From assembly GCF_027922005.1 (NCBI RefSeq), contig NZ_BSEV01000033.1, forward strand, positions 1 to 64,000: DNA of 64,000 nucleotides. Direction: 5' to 3'. The notes beneath the pieces are model-generated. The model was not told the origin of the DNA, did no database searches, and saw only the letters and a program-made list of their open reading frames with translations. The number at the start of each line of letters is the position of its first letter. Within the stretch, counting starts at the first letter, position 1. Both the position numbers and the translations under genes were made by a program. Shown in pieces: positions 1 through 7,689 of this stretch. Source of the DNA: Streptosporangium carneum (GTDB taxonomy: Bacteria > Actinomycetota > Actinomycetes > Streptosporangiales > Streptosporangiaceae).

Positions 1-9
1 CGTGTTCCC

Positions 10-39
10 ATCCTATCATGTCCGCCCGGTTCGTGTCAA
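10..39 (-). promoter_or_regulatory. Strong housekeeping promoter firing off the left edge
   Basis: Read on the minus strand, a perfect -35 TTGACA (34-39) is followed after 18 bp by -10 TAGGAT (10-15). Transcription would begin near position 3 and leave the window. Such a near-consensus promoter is typical of stable-RNA or highly expressed operons. The transcribed gene lies outside the window, so its identity is unknown. Confidence 0.55.
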
Positions 40-45
40 ACTGTC

Positions 46-431
46 GCTTTTCGCTTCAGCCCGCACTCACCCGGCCGACCCTCCAGGAGTCCTGCCTGCC
101 CCGTCTCCGGAGCAACCCTTCTAACTTACCGAGACATTCGGTCCTTGTCCAATCGTCCGCAGACAACCTGGACACCTCTGCCGAAGCAAGAAGAAGGGGG
201 TTGCTGAGCGGTTCGCCGCTCCGGAGGCCCTCTGGCCTCCGCGGTCTGCCGCTCTGCGAGAAGAACACTACCAGTCCTCACGTGTCACAGAGACAACTTG
301 CCAACCATCCCCAGCACTCGCGCGTCCCAAACGTTCGTAGGCAGTCGAAGCTGCGCAAGCGCTTAGCAAGCCCTTCGCAATCGGCTCTGGATACGAAGAA
401 GGCACGAGGGTCAGGATCCTGACTCCACCGT
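46..431. other. Non-coding upstream region, no gene seen
   Basis: This stretch is less GC-biased than its surroundings and neither strand shows actinobacterial codon bias. It holds a hairpin with arms GGAGGCC (223-229) and GGCCTCC (234-240). On the minus strand there is a weaker promoter-like pair, TTGGAC and TAAGTT about 18 bp apart, near 125-155. It probably serves the leftward transcription unit whose main promoter is at 10-39. Confidence 0.4.
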
Positions 432-444
432 GGAGGTGAGCACC

Positions 445-846
445 ATGACCCGTTCAGAGTTCGACGACATCCGCGCGCACATCGACGCGGAGGCGGATCA
501 CCCAGGTGACCTGCTCAGGCTCGCCAGGTCACTGCTGAGCGACCTCGAGGACGCGCGGATGCGCGAGGCCATGCTCCGCGCCCAGCACCTGCGTCTCCTC
601 ACCGCGGCTCGGGCGACGGCCGCCGCCGAGGCGGCGGGGTGCTCGACTCCGCTGACCTACGTCACAGAGGAACTCGCCCGCCAGGGCCAGCTTCCCCTCA
701 CCGAGGACGAGGTGAACCAGATCCTGGTGGACGCCCGTACCGCGACCGCGTTGGCGACTCGCCTGGAACAGACCCCGACGGTCGTGAACGGAGGCGGGCC
801 TCGCGTCCGCAGATGTTCCGGCACGAGCCGCAGTCTCCCCAGATGA
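445..846 (+). CDS. Small hypothetical protein
   Basis: A 133-residue acidic, Ala- and Arg-rich, largely helical protein with no recognised domain. The ATG at 445 is preceded by a strong Shine-Dalgarno, GGAGGTGAG (432-440), which favours it over the in-frame GTG at 430. Codon bias is normal for about the first 115 residues. The last 20 residues (Arg/Gly/Ser-rich) look less constrained, so the C-terminus may be poorly conserved. It contains a short predicted helix-turn-helix-like stretch but nothing decisive. The function is unknown and it has no operon partner. Confidence 0.6.
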   Translation: MTRSEFDDIRAHIDAEADHPGDLLRLARSLLSDLEDARMREAMLRAQHLRLLTAARATAAAEAAGCSTPLTYVTEELARQGQLPLTEDEVNQILVDARTATALATRLEQTPTVVNGGGPRVRRCSGTSRSLPR

Positions 847-899
847 GGCGTTCCGCGTCATTGACCTGGCCTTGAACCAAGATCTGCAACACTTCAGGC

Positions 900-1127
900 A
901 TGTGGCGGCGGGGGCTGGATTGGGGCGCGACGACCCTCGTGGGGGTCTTCGGTGTTCTCTGGAGCGGCGTGGTGGTGTTCGCGGCGGCCGAGGGGACGAT
1001 GTGGACGCGTCTCGGGCAGGGGGCCTTCGGGGCGTTCCTCATCGGCTGGTCCCTCTACAAGGCCGCTGTGCTGCTACGCCCCTCCCGGCCTCGGGCCAAG
1101 GCGCGGCACCGCAGAGTCAGGGCCTGA
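900..1127 (+). CDS. Small two-helix membrane protein
   Basis: A 75-residue protein with two hydrophobic segments (about residues 10-28 and 40-60) and an Arg/Lys-rich C-terminal tail predicted to be cytoplasmic. It starts at ATG 900 with only a weak ribosome site. It lies 53 bp after the preceding hypothetical gene on the same strand and converges with the PH-like membrane protein gene; a palindrome at 1153-1175 separates them. No family is recognised. Confidence 0.55.
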   Translation: MWRRGLDWGATTLVGVFGVLWSGVVVFAAAEGTMWTRLGQGAFGAFLIGWSLYKAAVLLRPSRPRAKARHRRVRA

Positions 1128-1152
1128 CGGTCTTTCAGAAAGCGGTCCTGTC

Positions 1153-1175
1153 CTTTCAGAAACCGGTTCTGAAAG
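1153..1175. terminator. Palindrome between convergent genes
   Basis: The inverted repeat CTTTCAGAA-CCGGT-TTCTGAAAG sits where the rightward small membrane gene and the leftward PH-like gene converge. It overlaps the stop codon of the latter (1156-1158). It probably acts as a bidirectional terminator, although there is no clear U-tract. The TTTCAGAAA half-site also occurs just upstream, near 1134-1142. Confidence 0.4.
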
Positions 1176-1584
1176 CGCGAAGCTCATCGGCGACCTCCTG
1201 GCACGGGACACCGAGGTCGAACCGGCTGAGGAGGAAGATCTCCTCTCCGGTGTCGATCTCCAGATACTCCGTGCGCGAGGAGAAGCGGGTCCGCCTGTCG
1301 ACCCGGATCCGCTCGATCGCACTCCACGGCACCCGCTCCGCCCCGGCGAACCCCCGCACCACGACGAGTCCCTCGCCGTCGGCGCTGAGTCGTACCGGCG
1401 CGAGGAGGTCGCGCAGGGCGAGCCCCGTGGCCACCAGGGCCGCGACGCCCGCGAGGACCGCCCCTCGCGGATCGTCGAGGCTCAGTACGGCGAGCACGGC
1501 GAGCACCAGCGCCGCGACGACCTTGACGACGAGGAGCTCCCTGCGTACGCGCCAGCGCAGGACCGGCTCTGACATGTCAGCCAC
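1156..1584 (-). CDS. PH-domain-like membrane protein
   Basis: A 142-residue protein. Two hydrophobic segments (about residues 18-36 and 44-62) are followed by a beta-rich C-terminal half with the pattern of bacterial PH-like (bPH/YdbS-type) domains: a 'VPWSAIERIRV' strand, a basic patch, and alternating strands ending in a short helix. The family is common in actinomycetes as small membrane proteins of unknown role. It lies about 100 bp downstream of the ABM-haemoglobin gene on the same strand and could be co-transcribed with it. The assignment rests on overall pattern, not on catalytic residues. Confidence 0.6.
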   Translation of the reverse strand: MADMSEPVLRWRVRRELLVVKVVAALVLAVLAVLSLDDPRGAVLAGVAALVATGLALRDLLAPVRLSADGEGLVVVRGFAGAERVPWSAIERIRVDRRTRFSSRTEYLEIDTGEEIFLLSRFDLGVPCQEVADELRAFRTGF

Positions 1585-1683
1585 ACCTGCACGCTAACCG
1601 CTCGCTCCCCCGGACCGCTCGCTCCCCGCTCGTTCCGTGCGCCCCGGTTCCCGCCCCTCCGGCCCCTTCGCCCCCTCTGTCGC

Positions 1684-2451
1684 TCAGCTCTCCGGCACGT
1701 ACGGCGGCGCCACGCCCCACCCCCAGCGCGGCACGGGCGCCTGGGCGATCGGGGTGGCGCCCGGCTGGGAGTTGGCCAGAGCCAGCCGGGTCCCCCACTC
1801 GACGTAGCCGACGAACGCCGCGCGGAACTCGGGATCCGCGGGGAGCCCGACCTCGTCGGCGGCGTCCAGGAGCAGGTTCACCCAGCGGCGGCGCTGCGGT
1901 TCGCCGATGCCCTTGCCGATGTGCTGGGAGAGCATGTGGGGATAGCCGCCGCGCTCACGGGTGTAGCGGGCGGGGCCGCCGAAGACCTCGCTGAGCCACA
2001 TCGCCACGTACGCGGGATGGCCGGGATCCATGCCGGCGAAGAGCGGCCCGATGAGATCGTCCTTCTTCACATGGTCGTAGAAGACCTCGGTGAGCCGCTC
2101 GAAGGCCTCGGCCCCGCCCGCCCACTCGTAGAGCGACGGCACGGCCGAGCCCTGCCCCCGGACTCCGGTCGGCGCGTAGTGACGCATCTCCTCGATGGCG
2201 GAGACGTAGGGCCGGATCTCGGCGAAGAACGCCCCGAACAGAGGACCCTCCCTGAACCCCCGAAGGTGCTCCTCCGCCGAGGTCCAGGTGATCCTGAGGA
2301 TGTAGCCGCCCGGCTCCTCCACACAACGTGTGAGCTCGTAGTCCACGCACTCGGGAGCGTCGGCGAGCGGCTTGGCGGCTCGCCGGTAGGCGGCCTCGAA
2401 CTCGGATGACGACTCTTCGGGCACGCGGTAACGAATGTATTCGACGATCAT
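1684..2451 (-). CDS. ABM domain-truncated haemoglobin (group II) fusion
   Basis: A 255-residue fusion. Residues about 1-95 form an antibiotic-biosynthesis-monooxygenase (ABM) ferredoxin-like domain beginning MIVEYIRYRV. Residues about 105-235 form a group II (TrHbO) truncated haemoglobin. Visible globin landmarks are the FY pair in the B helix (VFYDHV), the proximal-His candidate in LSQHIGKGI, and the Trp of QRRRWVNLL at the position of the conserved G8 Trp. ABM-TrHb chimeras are known from Streptomyces and relatives; proposed roles are O2, NO or reactive-oxygen chemistry on small aromatic substrates. The upstream AT-rich stretch (2470-2510) probably contains its promoter. The domain calls are sound; the substrate is unknown. 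Confidence 0.85.
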   Translation of the reverse strand: MIVEYIRYRVPEESSSEFEAAYRRAAKPLADAPECVDYELTRCVEEPGGYILRITWTSAEEHLRGFREGPLFGAFFAEIRPYVSAIEEMRHYAPTGVRGQGSAVPSLYEWAGGAEAFERLTEVFYDHVKKDDLIGPLFAGMDPGHPAYVAMWLSEVFGGPARYTRERGGYPHMLSQHIGKGIGEPQRRRWVNLLLDAADEVGLPADPEFRAAFVGYVEWGTRLALANSQPGATPIAQAPVPRWGWGVAPPYVPES

Positions 2452-2585
2452 GATTCGCCCTTCATCGGAAGACGATCTACATAATCACTGTAATCATGTA
2501 ATTGTCTACGAGGCGCGGCATGAACGGGCCGGGCGAAAGGCGGGAGGTTCCGAGAAGAGGACGGGAATCGGAGGCCGCAACGAGA

Positions 2586-2616
2586 AAGGCCCTGATCTCC
2601 AGGAGATCAGGGCCTT
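2586..2616 (-). terminator. Intrinsic terminator of first initiator tRNA
   Basis: A perfect inverted repeat with arms AAGGCCCTGATCTCC and GGAGATCAGGGCCTT lies 8 bp beyond the tRNA 3' end. On the transcribed minus strand it is followed by TTTCTCG. The stem is long and the loop tight. It is copied almost exactly at 2989-3019. Confidence 0.85.
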
Positions 2617-2624
2617 CTCATCAG

Positions 2625-2698
2625 TAGCGGGGACAGGATTTGAACCTGCGACCTCTGGGTTATGAGCCCAGCGAGCTACCGAGCTGCTCCACCCCGCG
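2625..2698 (-). tRNA. Initiator tRNA-fMet (CAT), copy 1
   Basis: A 74-nt tRNA without encoded CCA. It has a CAT anticodon in the loop CTCATAA. Three consecutive G-C pairs (GGG/CCC) flank the anticodon, and the 1-72 position is a non-Watson-Crick C-U mismatch; both are hallmarks of initiator tRNA. The T-arm reads GGTTCAAATCC. It is part of a 125-bp duplicated cassette that includes its terminator. Confidence 0.95.
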
Positions 2699-2711
2699 TC
2701 GGTATGTTTAA

Positions 2712-2740
2712 AGATTACCGGCCCCCGCGGCCAAGAGCAA
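2712..2740 (-). promoter_or_regulatory. Promoter of first initiator tRNA
   Basis: On the minus strand, TTGCTC (2735-2740) and TAATCT (2712-2717) are separated by 17 bp and lie just upstream of the mature tRNA 5' end. The second copy has the matching -10 TAGTCT (3115-3120) but a poorer -35. The two tRNA genes therefore probably have separate promoters of different strength. Confidence 0.6.
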
Positions 2741-2988
2741 ATCGGCTGCGTGACGCGCCCGTCCCTGCCGCTCCCCGCCCCGGATCCCGGCCTCCTGGAT
2801 TCCTTCTCGGCGGGCCGACGATGAGGGCTCGTCGTGGCGCGGGGGTTCGCCGGGTCAGGGCGGACGCTGTGGAGCGCGATCGGGCGGACCCGTTTCGCCT
2901 CACGCACGGAGCTCCGACAGACTCCGGCAGGAGGCGCGGGCGGCACGGCCCGGGCTCTTCGACGGGAGGCGGCCCTCGGGGAACGAGA

Positions 2989-3019
2989 AAAGCCCTGATC
3001 TCCAGGAGATCAGGGCCTT
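2989..3019 (-). terminator. Intrinsic terminator of second initiator tRNA
   Basis: Same hairpin as at 2586-2616, one base changed near the foot of the stem. It lies immediately downstream of the second tRNA on the minus strand and would prevent read-through into the first copy's promoter region. Confidence 0.85.
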
Positions 3020-3027
3020 CTCATCAG

Positions 3028-3101
3028 TAGCGGGGACAGGATTTGAACCTGCGACCTCTGGGTTATGAGCCCAGCGAGCTACCGAGCTGCTCCACCCCGC
3101 G
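3028..3101 (-). tRNA. Initiator tRNA-fMet (CAT), copy 2
   Basis: Identical over all 74 nt to the copy at 2625-2698: CAT anticodon, GGG/CCC anticodon-stem pairs, C-U mismatch at the acceptor end, no encoded CCA. A -10-like TAGTCT lies at 3115-3120. Two initiator genes double the dosage of the translation-initiating tRNA. Confidence 0.95.
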
Positions 3102-3164
3102 TCGGTGTGTCTGAAGACTACCCGGCTTTGGCGGTGGAAGCGAATCAATAACTCGGAGCGGCCC

Positions 3165-6143
3165 CTAGGGACTCGACGAGGGCGATGGGGACGGGGGCGG
3201 CGAAGCCGTTCCCGAAGGCGTCGGGGCGGGAGTCGCCGACGACGACGGAGCCGGGGTGGCCGACGACGACGGGGTCGGGCCGGCCACCGGCGTCGAGGCG
3301 TTCTTCACCTTCTCCAGGGCGCTCTTCAGGGCCTTCTGCGCCTCGCCGTACTTCGTCCAGTCCGGCGGGTTGGCCGTCAGGGCCTTCTGCGCGTCGTCGT
3401 AGGCCTTCTGCGCCTCGGCGATCGCCTGGCTCAGCGCGGTGCTGGGCTGGGCGGGCACGTCTGGCTTGGTGACGTCCGGCTTGGTCTGCTGGGCGCCCTC
3501 GCCGAAGACCTGCTGCAGCGCTCCCTCGAGGGTCTCGGCGAAGCCGACCCTGTCCCCGTAGGAGACCAGGACCCTGCGGAGGATGGGGTAGGGCTCCTGC
3601 CCCGAGGAGGCCGCCGTCTCCACGTAGACCGGCTCGATGTAGACCAGGCCGTCGGCGAACGGGAGGGTCAGCAGGTTGCCGTAGCGGACCTTCGCCCCTC
3701 CGATGTTCAGCAGGTTGAGCTCGCCGGAGAACTTGTTCTGGAAGTTGTTCTGCACCTGGCCTGGGCCGGGGATGGTGGTGTTGGAGGGCATCCGCAGGAT
3801 GCGCAGCTTGCCGTAGTCGGGGCCGGGCGTGGCGTCCACGGACATGAACGCGGCGAGGTTCGGACCCTGCCGTGGCACGAACGTGGTCGTCAGCGAGAAC
3901 GTCGGCTCCGTCGTGTTCGGCATCCTGACCGACAGGTAGTACGGCGGCTGCTTGACGTCGCGCTCGCCGGAGGACGGGTCGTTCGGGACGTTCCAGAAGT
4001 CCTGGCCGCTGTAGAAGGCGTTCGGGTCCTCGATGTGGTAGCGGGACAGCACGTCACGCTGGACCTTGAACAGCGCCTCCGGGTAGCGCAGGTGCTGCTT
4101 GAGGCCGTCCGTCATCTCGTTCTGCGACTTGATGAGGCCGGGGAAGACCTTGCGCCAGGTCTGCAGGATCGGGTCCTTGTCGTCCCAGGCGTACAGGGTG
4201 ACCGTGCCGTCGTAGGCGTCCACGGTGGCCTTGACCGCGTTGCGCATGTAGTTGATCTTGTCGCGCGGCTGCTGCACCACCAGGCGCGGGTCGGTGACCA
4301 GGTCCCGCGTCATCGCCTCCAGGCTCCTGCTGTCGGAGTAGGGGTAGGAGTTGGAGGTGGTGTAGGCGTCGGCGATCCAGACCACCCTGCCGTCGACGAT
4401 GGCGGGGTAGGGGTTGTCGTCGAGGCTCAGGAACGGCGCGACCTTGGCGATGCGCTGCTGCGGGTTGCGTTCGTAGAGGATCTTGGACTTGTCGTTGATG
4501 TCGCCCGACAGCAGCAGGTTCGTCTCACCGTACTTGGCCGCGTAGAGCATGCGGTTGAGGAACGAGCCGACCGGGACGCCGCCCTTGCCGGTGTAGGTGG
4601 TGTTCTGCTGACCGGTGCCGCTGCTCTCCGGGTAGTCGAGCTCCTGTCCCGGCTTCCTGTCCCCGCCGACGATGACGTACTGGGGAGCGGACGGGGACTC
4701 TCCGAAGTAGATCCGCGACTCCTTCAGACCGGTCTGCTGGGCCAGCGAGCCGGTGACCGGCATGTCCTTGGCGTCGAAGGCGGGCAGGCCCTGGGAGTCG
4801 ACCTCGTTGCCCGGTGCGGCGACGAAGCCGTATCCGTGGGTGTAGACGAGGTGCCGGTTGATCCAGTTGTCCTGCTCCCTCGGGGGCCCCGTGAGCTCCC
4901 TGACCGCCACCACGGTGTCGCGCATCTTGCCCGACGCGTCAGGGTAGCGGTCGACGTCGAGCGGGTCGTGGAAGTCGTAGTAACCGCGGATGCGCTGCTT
5001 CTGCTGGTAGGTCTTGGCGACCAGGTTGGGGTCGAGCAGTCGCACGCCGGAGATGGAGCTGTCGGTGGTGACGTTGACCTTGGAGGGGTCACCCTGCGCC
5101 GCGTACTCGATGACCTCGGTCTTGTCGATCCCGTAGGCCTTCCTGGTCGCGGCGATGTTGCGCTTGATGTACGGCTGCTCCCTGTCCTGCTGGTTCGGCT
5201 TGACCTGGAACTGCTCGACCAGGGCCGGGTAGACCCCGCCGATCAGGATGGCCGAGAGCACGAGCAGGCCGAAGGCCACGCCGGGCAGCATGCCGCCTGA
5301 GCGCACGACCCCCGCGAAGAACAGGACGGCGCAGATGAGAGCGATGATCGCCAGGATGGTCTTGGCGGGAAGCACCGCGTTCACGTCGGTGTAGGACGCG
5401 CCGTAGGCGAAGCCCCGGTCGGAGAAGACCAGTCCGTACCGGTCGACCCAGTAGGCCACCGCCTTCAGCAGCACGAAGACGCCGAGCAGCACCGACAGGT
5501 GGACCCTGGCCGCGCGGGAGGCGTGCAGCCCGGGCGACTGGATCCTGAAACCGCCGTACAGGTAGTGCACGACCGCCGCCATGATGGCCGACAGCACCAC
5601 CGCGGTGAACAGGAAGTTCAGCACCATCCGGATGAACGGGTAGGTGAACATGAAGAACGACAGGTCCAGGCCGAACTGTGCGTCCTTCTCGTTGAACGGG
5701 GTGGCGTTGAGGAACTCCAGCCACGTCTTCCACTGCCCGGCCAGTGACGATCCCGAGAACAGGGCGAGCACGCCGACGCCGATCAGGAAGATCAGTTTGC
5801 GGTGTGGGTCGAGGGCCATCCGATAGCGGTCCGCGCCGCTGGCGCCGCCGAACATCCCCGGGCCGAACATGGGCCGAACCCGGTAGGCCAGCAGCATGTT
5901 GCCGCCCACGAGGCCGACCATCACCACGACGCCCACGATGAAGAGCAGGATCTGCGTGACGACCACACTGGAGAAGACCGCCGTGTAGTCGACCGAGTCG
6001 TACCACAGGTAGTCGGTGTATATGCCTGCAAAAAGGAAGAACAACGCGACAACCGCGACTATCGCGATCGCGACAGGTAGCAGCAGTCGTGGCCGGCGGG
6101 GCAAGCGCATCGCCCTACCGGCTCCGGGGGTCCGGAAGCTCAA
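3165..6143 (-). CDS. UPF0182 family large membrane protein
   Basis: A 992-residue protein of the UPF0182 (COG1615) family. The N-terminal third has about seven transmembrane helices. It is followed by a roughly 600-residue extracytoplasmic domain and a Pro/Ser/Ala/Thr-rich tail over the last 40 residues. The family is nearly universal in actinobacteria (Rv3193c in M. tuberculosis) and its biochemical role is unknown. I prefer the TTG at 6143: AAGGGG lies six bases upstream of it. A TTG at 6149 abuts the same ribosome site, and an ATG at 6110 is a further option. It is followed by the PDZ-Lon protease gene in conserved order, though the two are divergently oriented in neither copy. Confidence 0.9.
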   Translation of the reverse strand: MSFRTPGAGRAMRLPRRPRLLLPVAIAIVAVVALFFLFAGIYTDYLWYDSVDYTAVFSSVVVTQILLFIVGVVVMVGLVGGNMLLAYRVRPMFGPGMFGGASGADRYRMALDPHRKLIFLIGVGVLALFSGSSLAGQWKTWLEFLNATPFNEKDAQFGLDLSFFMFTYPFIRMVLNFLFTAVVLSAIMAAVVHYLYGGFRIQSPGLHASRAARVHLSVLLGVFVLLKAVAYWVDRYGLVFSDRGFAYGASYTDVNAVLPAKTILAIIALICAVLFFAGVVRSGGMLPGVAFGLLVLSAILIGGVYPALVEQFQVKPNQQDREQPYIKRNIAATRKAYGIDKTEVIEYAAQGDPSKVNVTTDSSISGVRLLDPNLVAKTYQQKQRIRGYYDFHDPLDVDRYPDASGKMRDTVVAVRELTGPPREQDNWINRHLVYTHGYGFVAAPGNEVDSQGLPAFDAKDMPVTGSLAQQTGLKESRIYFGESPSAPQYVIVGGDRKPGQELDYPESSGTGQQNTTYTGKGGVPVGSFLNRMLYAAKYGETNLLLSGDINDKSKILYERNPQQRIAKVAPFLSLDDNPYPAIVDGRVVWIADAYTTSNSYPYSDSRSLEAMTRDLVTDPRLVVQQPRDKINYMRNAVKATVDAYDGTVTLYAWDDKDPILQTWRKVFPGLIKSQNEMTDGLKQHLRYPEALFKVQRDVLSRYHIEDPNAFYSGQDFWNVPNDPSSGERDVKQPPYYLSVRMPNTTEPTFSLTTTFVPRQGPNLAAFMSVDATPGPDYGKLRILRMPSNTTIPGPGQVQNNFQNKFSGELNLLNIGGAKVRYGNLLTLPFADGLVYIEPVYVETAASSGQEPYPILRRVLVSYGDRVGFAETLEGALQQVFGEGAQQTKPDVTKPDVPAQPSTALSQAIAEAQKAYDDAQKALTANPPDWTKYGEAQKALKSALEKVKNASTPVAGPTPSSSATPAPSSSATPAPTPSGTASPPPSPSPSSSP

Positions 6144-6343
6144 GGCCAACCCCTTGTCGTAAGAGCACGGTCCGTGTTTGGAAACCTACACCGGCGGGGC
6201 TACGGCCGGGCTGAGCCGCTCAGGCACGGTCCGGCCACAACTCCTCACAGAGCAGGCTTCAACAGTGCCAACGTACGAGATTCCGGATGAGTGCCCTGTC
6301 TCCGGTTCCAACGCCGAAAACCGGCCCCGTGCATCGGACGCAT
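6144..6343. other. Intergenic region upstream of UPF0182 gene
   Basis: The 327 bp between the UPF0182 start and the PDZ-Lon stop hold no credible gene. Short ORFs here on both strands lack codon bias. The right part is occupied by the 21-bp tandem repeat. Confidence 0.5.
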
Positions 6344-6427
6344 GAAGGCAGGCCCCGGACGCCCGAAGGCAGGCCTCGGACGCCCGAAGGCAGGCCTCGG
6401 ACGCCCGAAGGCAGGCCTCGGACGCCC
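6344..6427. repeat. 21-bp tandem repeat, four copies
   Basis: Four head-to-tail copies of a 21-bp unit (GAAGGCAGGCCTCGGACGCC plus C) run from 6344 to 6427, with a degenerate fifth unit after it. The first copy differs by one base. The array lies beyond the stop codon of the PDZ-Lon gene. The length is a multiple of three, but the reading frames through it look non-coding. Confidence 0.9.
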
Positions 6428-6470
6428 GGAGGCGGGCCGGACCCGCCGGGACGCCCGCGCGCGCCGGAGG

Positions 6471-7517
6471 TCAGCCCGCCGAACACGCGGGCACGGTGCC
6501 CGTGCCCGTGCGGATCACGTCGATCGCCTTCACCGCGTCGTGCAGGGTGGCGACCCTGTAGAGCTTCATCCCGTCAGGAACGGCCTTGACCGCCTCGGCG
6601 CAGTTGTCGGCGGGCGCGAGGAAGACCGTCGCGCCCGACCTCCGGGCGCCCACCATCTTCTGCTGGATGCCGCCGATCGGACCGACCTTGCCCTCCGGGG
6701 TGATCGTCCCGGTTCCCGCGATCGACTTCCCGCCGGTCATCCCGCCCGGGGTGAGCTTGTCCACGATGCCCAGGGAGAACATCATCCCTGCGCTCGGGCC
6801 GCCGACGTCACCGACGTTGATCTTCACTTTGAAGGGGAACTTGTAGCTGATCCGCATGGTGATGCCCACGATCGGTGTGCCGTCCTTGGCGGCGACCGTC
6901 GGGACGGCCACGGTCATGCTGCGCTCGCCGCGGTTGACGGTGAAGGTGACCGTCTCCCCCGCCTTGTGCTTGCGGACGATGCCGGAGACGCTCTCCCTGT
7001 CGGTCGCGGGAACCCCGTCGACCGAGACGATCTCGTCGCCGGTCTTGAACTTCCCGTCGGCGGGGAAGCCCTTCTGCGTGGAGGCGACGGTCACCACCGA
7101 GGTGTAGGGGATCTTCAACTCGGTCAGCGCCGCCGCGGTCGCGTCGTCCTGGGAGTTGGTCATCTCCTGGGTGTTCTGCTGCTCGACCTCCTCCGCCGTG
7201 CTCGTCGGCGGGAAGATCGTCTCCTCGGGCACGACCGCGATCGTCGGATCGATCCAGCCTCTGAGCGCGCTGAACAGGTCGATCCTGTTGCCGGGGCCGC
7301 CCTGGTAGGCCACGGTGACCAGGCTCAGTTTCCCGTCCGTCGGATAGGTCTCGTGCCCCTCGATGCTGATCACCGGTTTGCCCTTGACGTCGCCGATGGT
7401 GTTCTCCGTCGGCCCTGGGCTCAGCACGACGTACGGCACGGGCAGCAAGGCGCCGACAACGCCGAGCACAAGCGTGAGGAAGCCTGCCACCATCAATGTC
7501 AGCGCTCGTCGGGACAT
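6471..7517 (-). CDS. PDZ-containing Lon-like serine protease (YlbL type)
   Basis: A 348-residue protein. An N-terminal membrane anchor (about residues 5-28) is followed by a PDZ domain (about 120-200) with the ligand loop near 'KTGDEIVSVDG', then a Lon (S16) proteolytic domain. The catalytic Ser lies in GGPSAGMMFSL and the Lys in GIQQKMVGARR, as expected for the Ser-Lys dyad. It is therefore an extracytoplasmic membrane-tethered protease. Homologues (Rv3194c, B. subtilis YlbL) sit beside UPF0182 genes in actinobacteria. The start is placed at ATG 7517 (MSRRALT); in-frame starts further upstream (to 7562) add a stretch without similarity. Substrates are unknown. Confidence 0.88.
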   Translation of the reverse strand: MSRRALTLMVAGFLTLVLGVVGALLPVPYVVLSPGPTENTIGDVKGKPVISIEGHETYPTDGKLSLVTVAYQGGPGNRIDLFSALRGWIDPTIAVVPEETIFPPTSTAEEVEQQNTQEMTNSQDDATAAALTELKIPYTSVVTVASTQKGFPADGKFKTGDEIVSVDGVPATDRESVSGIVRKHKAGETVTFTVNRGERSMTVAVPTVAAKDGTPIVGITMRISYKFPFKVKINVGDVGGPSAGMMFSLGIVDKLTPGGMTGGKSIAGTGTITPEGKVGPIGGIQQKMVGARRSGATVFLAPADNCAEAVKAVPDGMKLYRVATLHDAVKAIDVIRTGTGTVPACSAG

Positions 7518-7689
7518 GGGAGGAAGCCTATTCCGTGTGACCGGTCGAGGAGCCGCACGCACGCGCCGTCATCTTCCCGATCGTACGGTGCGCGCCCGTC
7601 TCCCCGTCGCGGGCCCCCTGGCCGCGAGCCGCCGGACGCGGGCGCCCCGCGGACGTTCGGGCGGGGCCGAGCAGAGCGGGGCCGGGCGG

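Larger units (their letters stand above)
2579..2703. repeat. 125-bp direct repeat (tRNA cassette), unit 1
   Basis: This segment is repeated at 2982-3106 with one mismatch. It holds a complete initiator tRNA plus its terminator. The near-identity extends 39 to 46 bp beyond the tRNA into the terminator but only 5 bp into the upstream leader. The intervening 278 bp (2704-2981) holds no gene with convincing codon bias. Confidence 0.95.
2982..3106. repeat. 125-bp direct repeat (tRNA cassette), unit 2
   Basis: Second copy of the tRNA-terminator cassette, offset by 403 bp from the first. The single difference is in the outer base of the terminator stem: AAAGGC in the first copy, AAAAGC here. Such identity implies a recent tandem duplication or ongoing gene conversion. 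Confidence 0.95.

Noticed and set aside
18-422. 134-residue ORF at the left edge
   Set aside because: No third-position GC bias, Arg/Ser/Pro-rich, no ribosome site; overlaps the putative promoter region.
3105-5300. Long plus-strand ORF of 731 residues
   Set aside because: It is antisense to the UPF0182 gene and Arg/Gly/Val-rich as expected from the high-GC mirror frame; it matches no family.
6344-6427. Possible CRISPR array
   Set aside because: Contiguous 21-bp units without spacers; tandem repeat, not CRISPR. The same applies to the arrays at 32444, 41490 and 53996.
6259-6486. 75-residue minus ORF over the 21-bp repeats
   Set aside because: It consists mostly of repeat-encoded SGVRGLP units; no other coding support.
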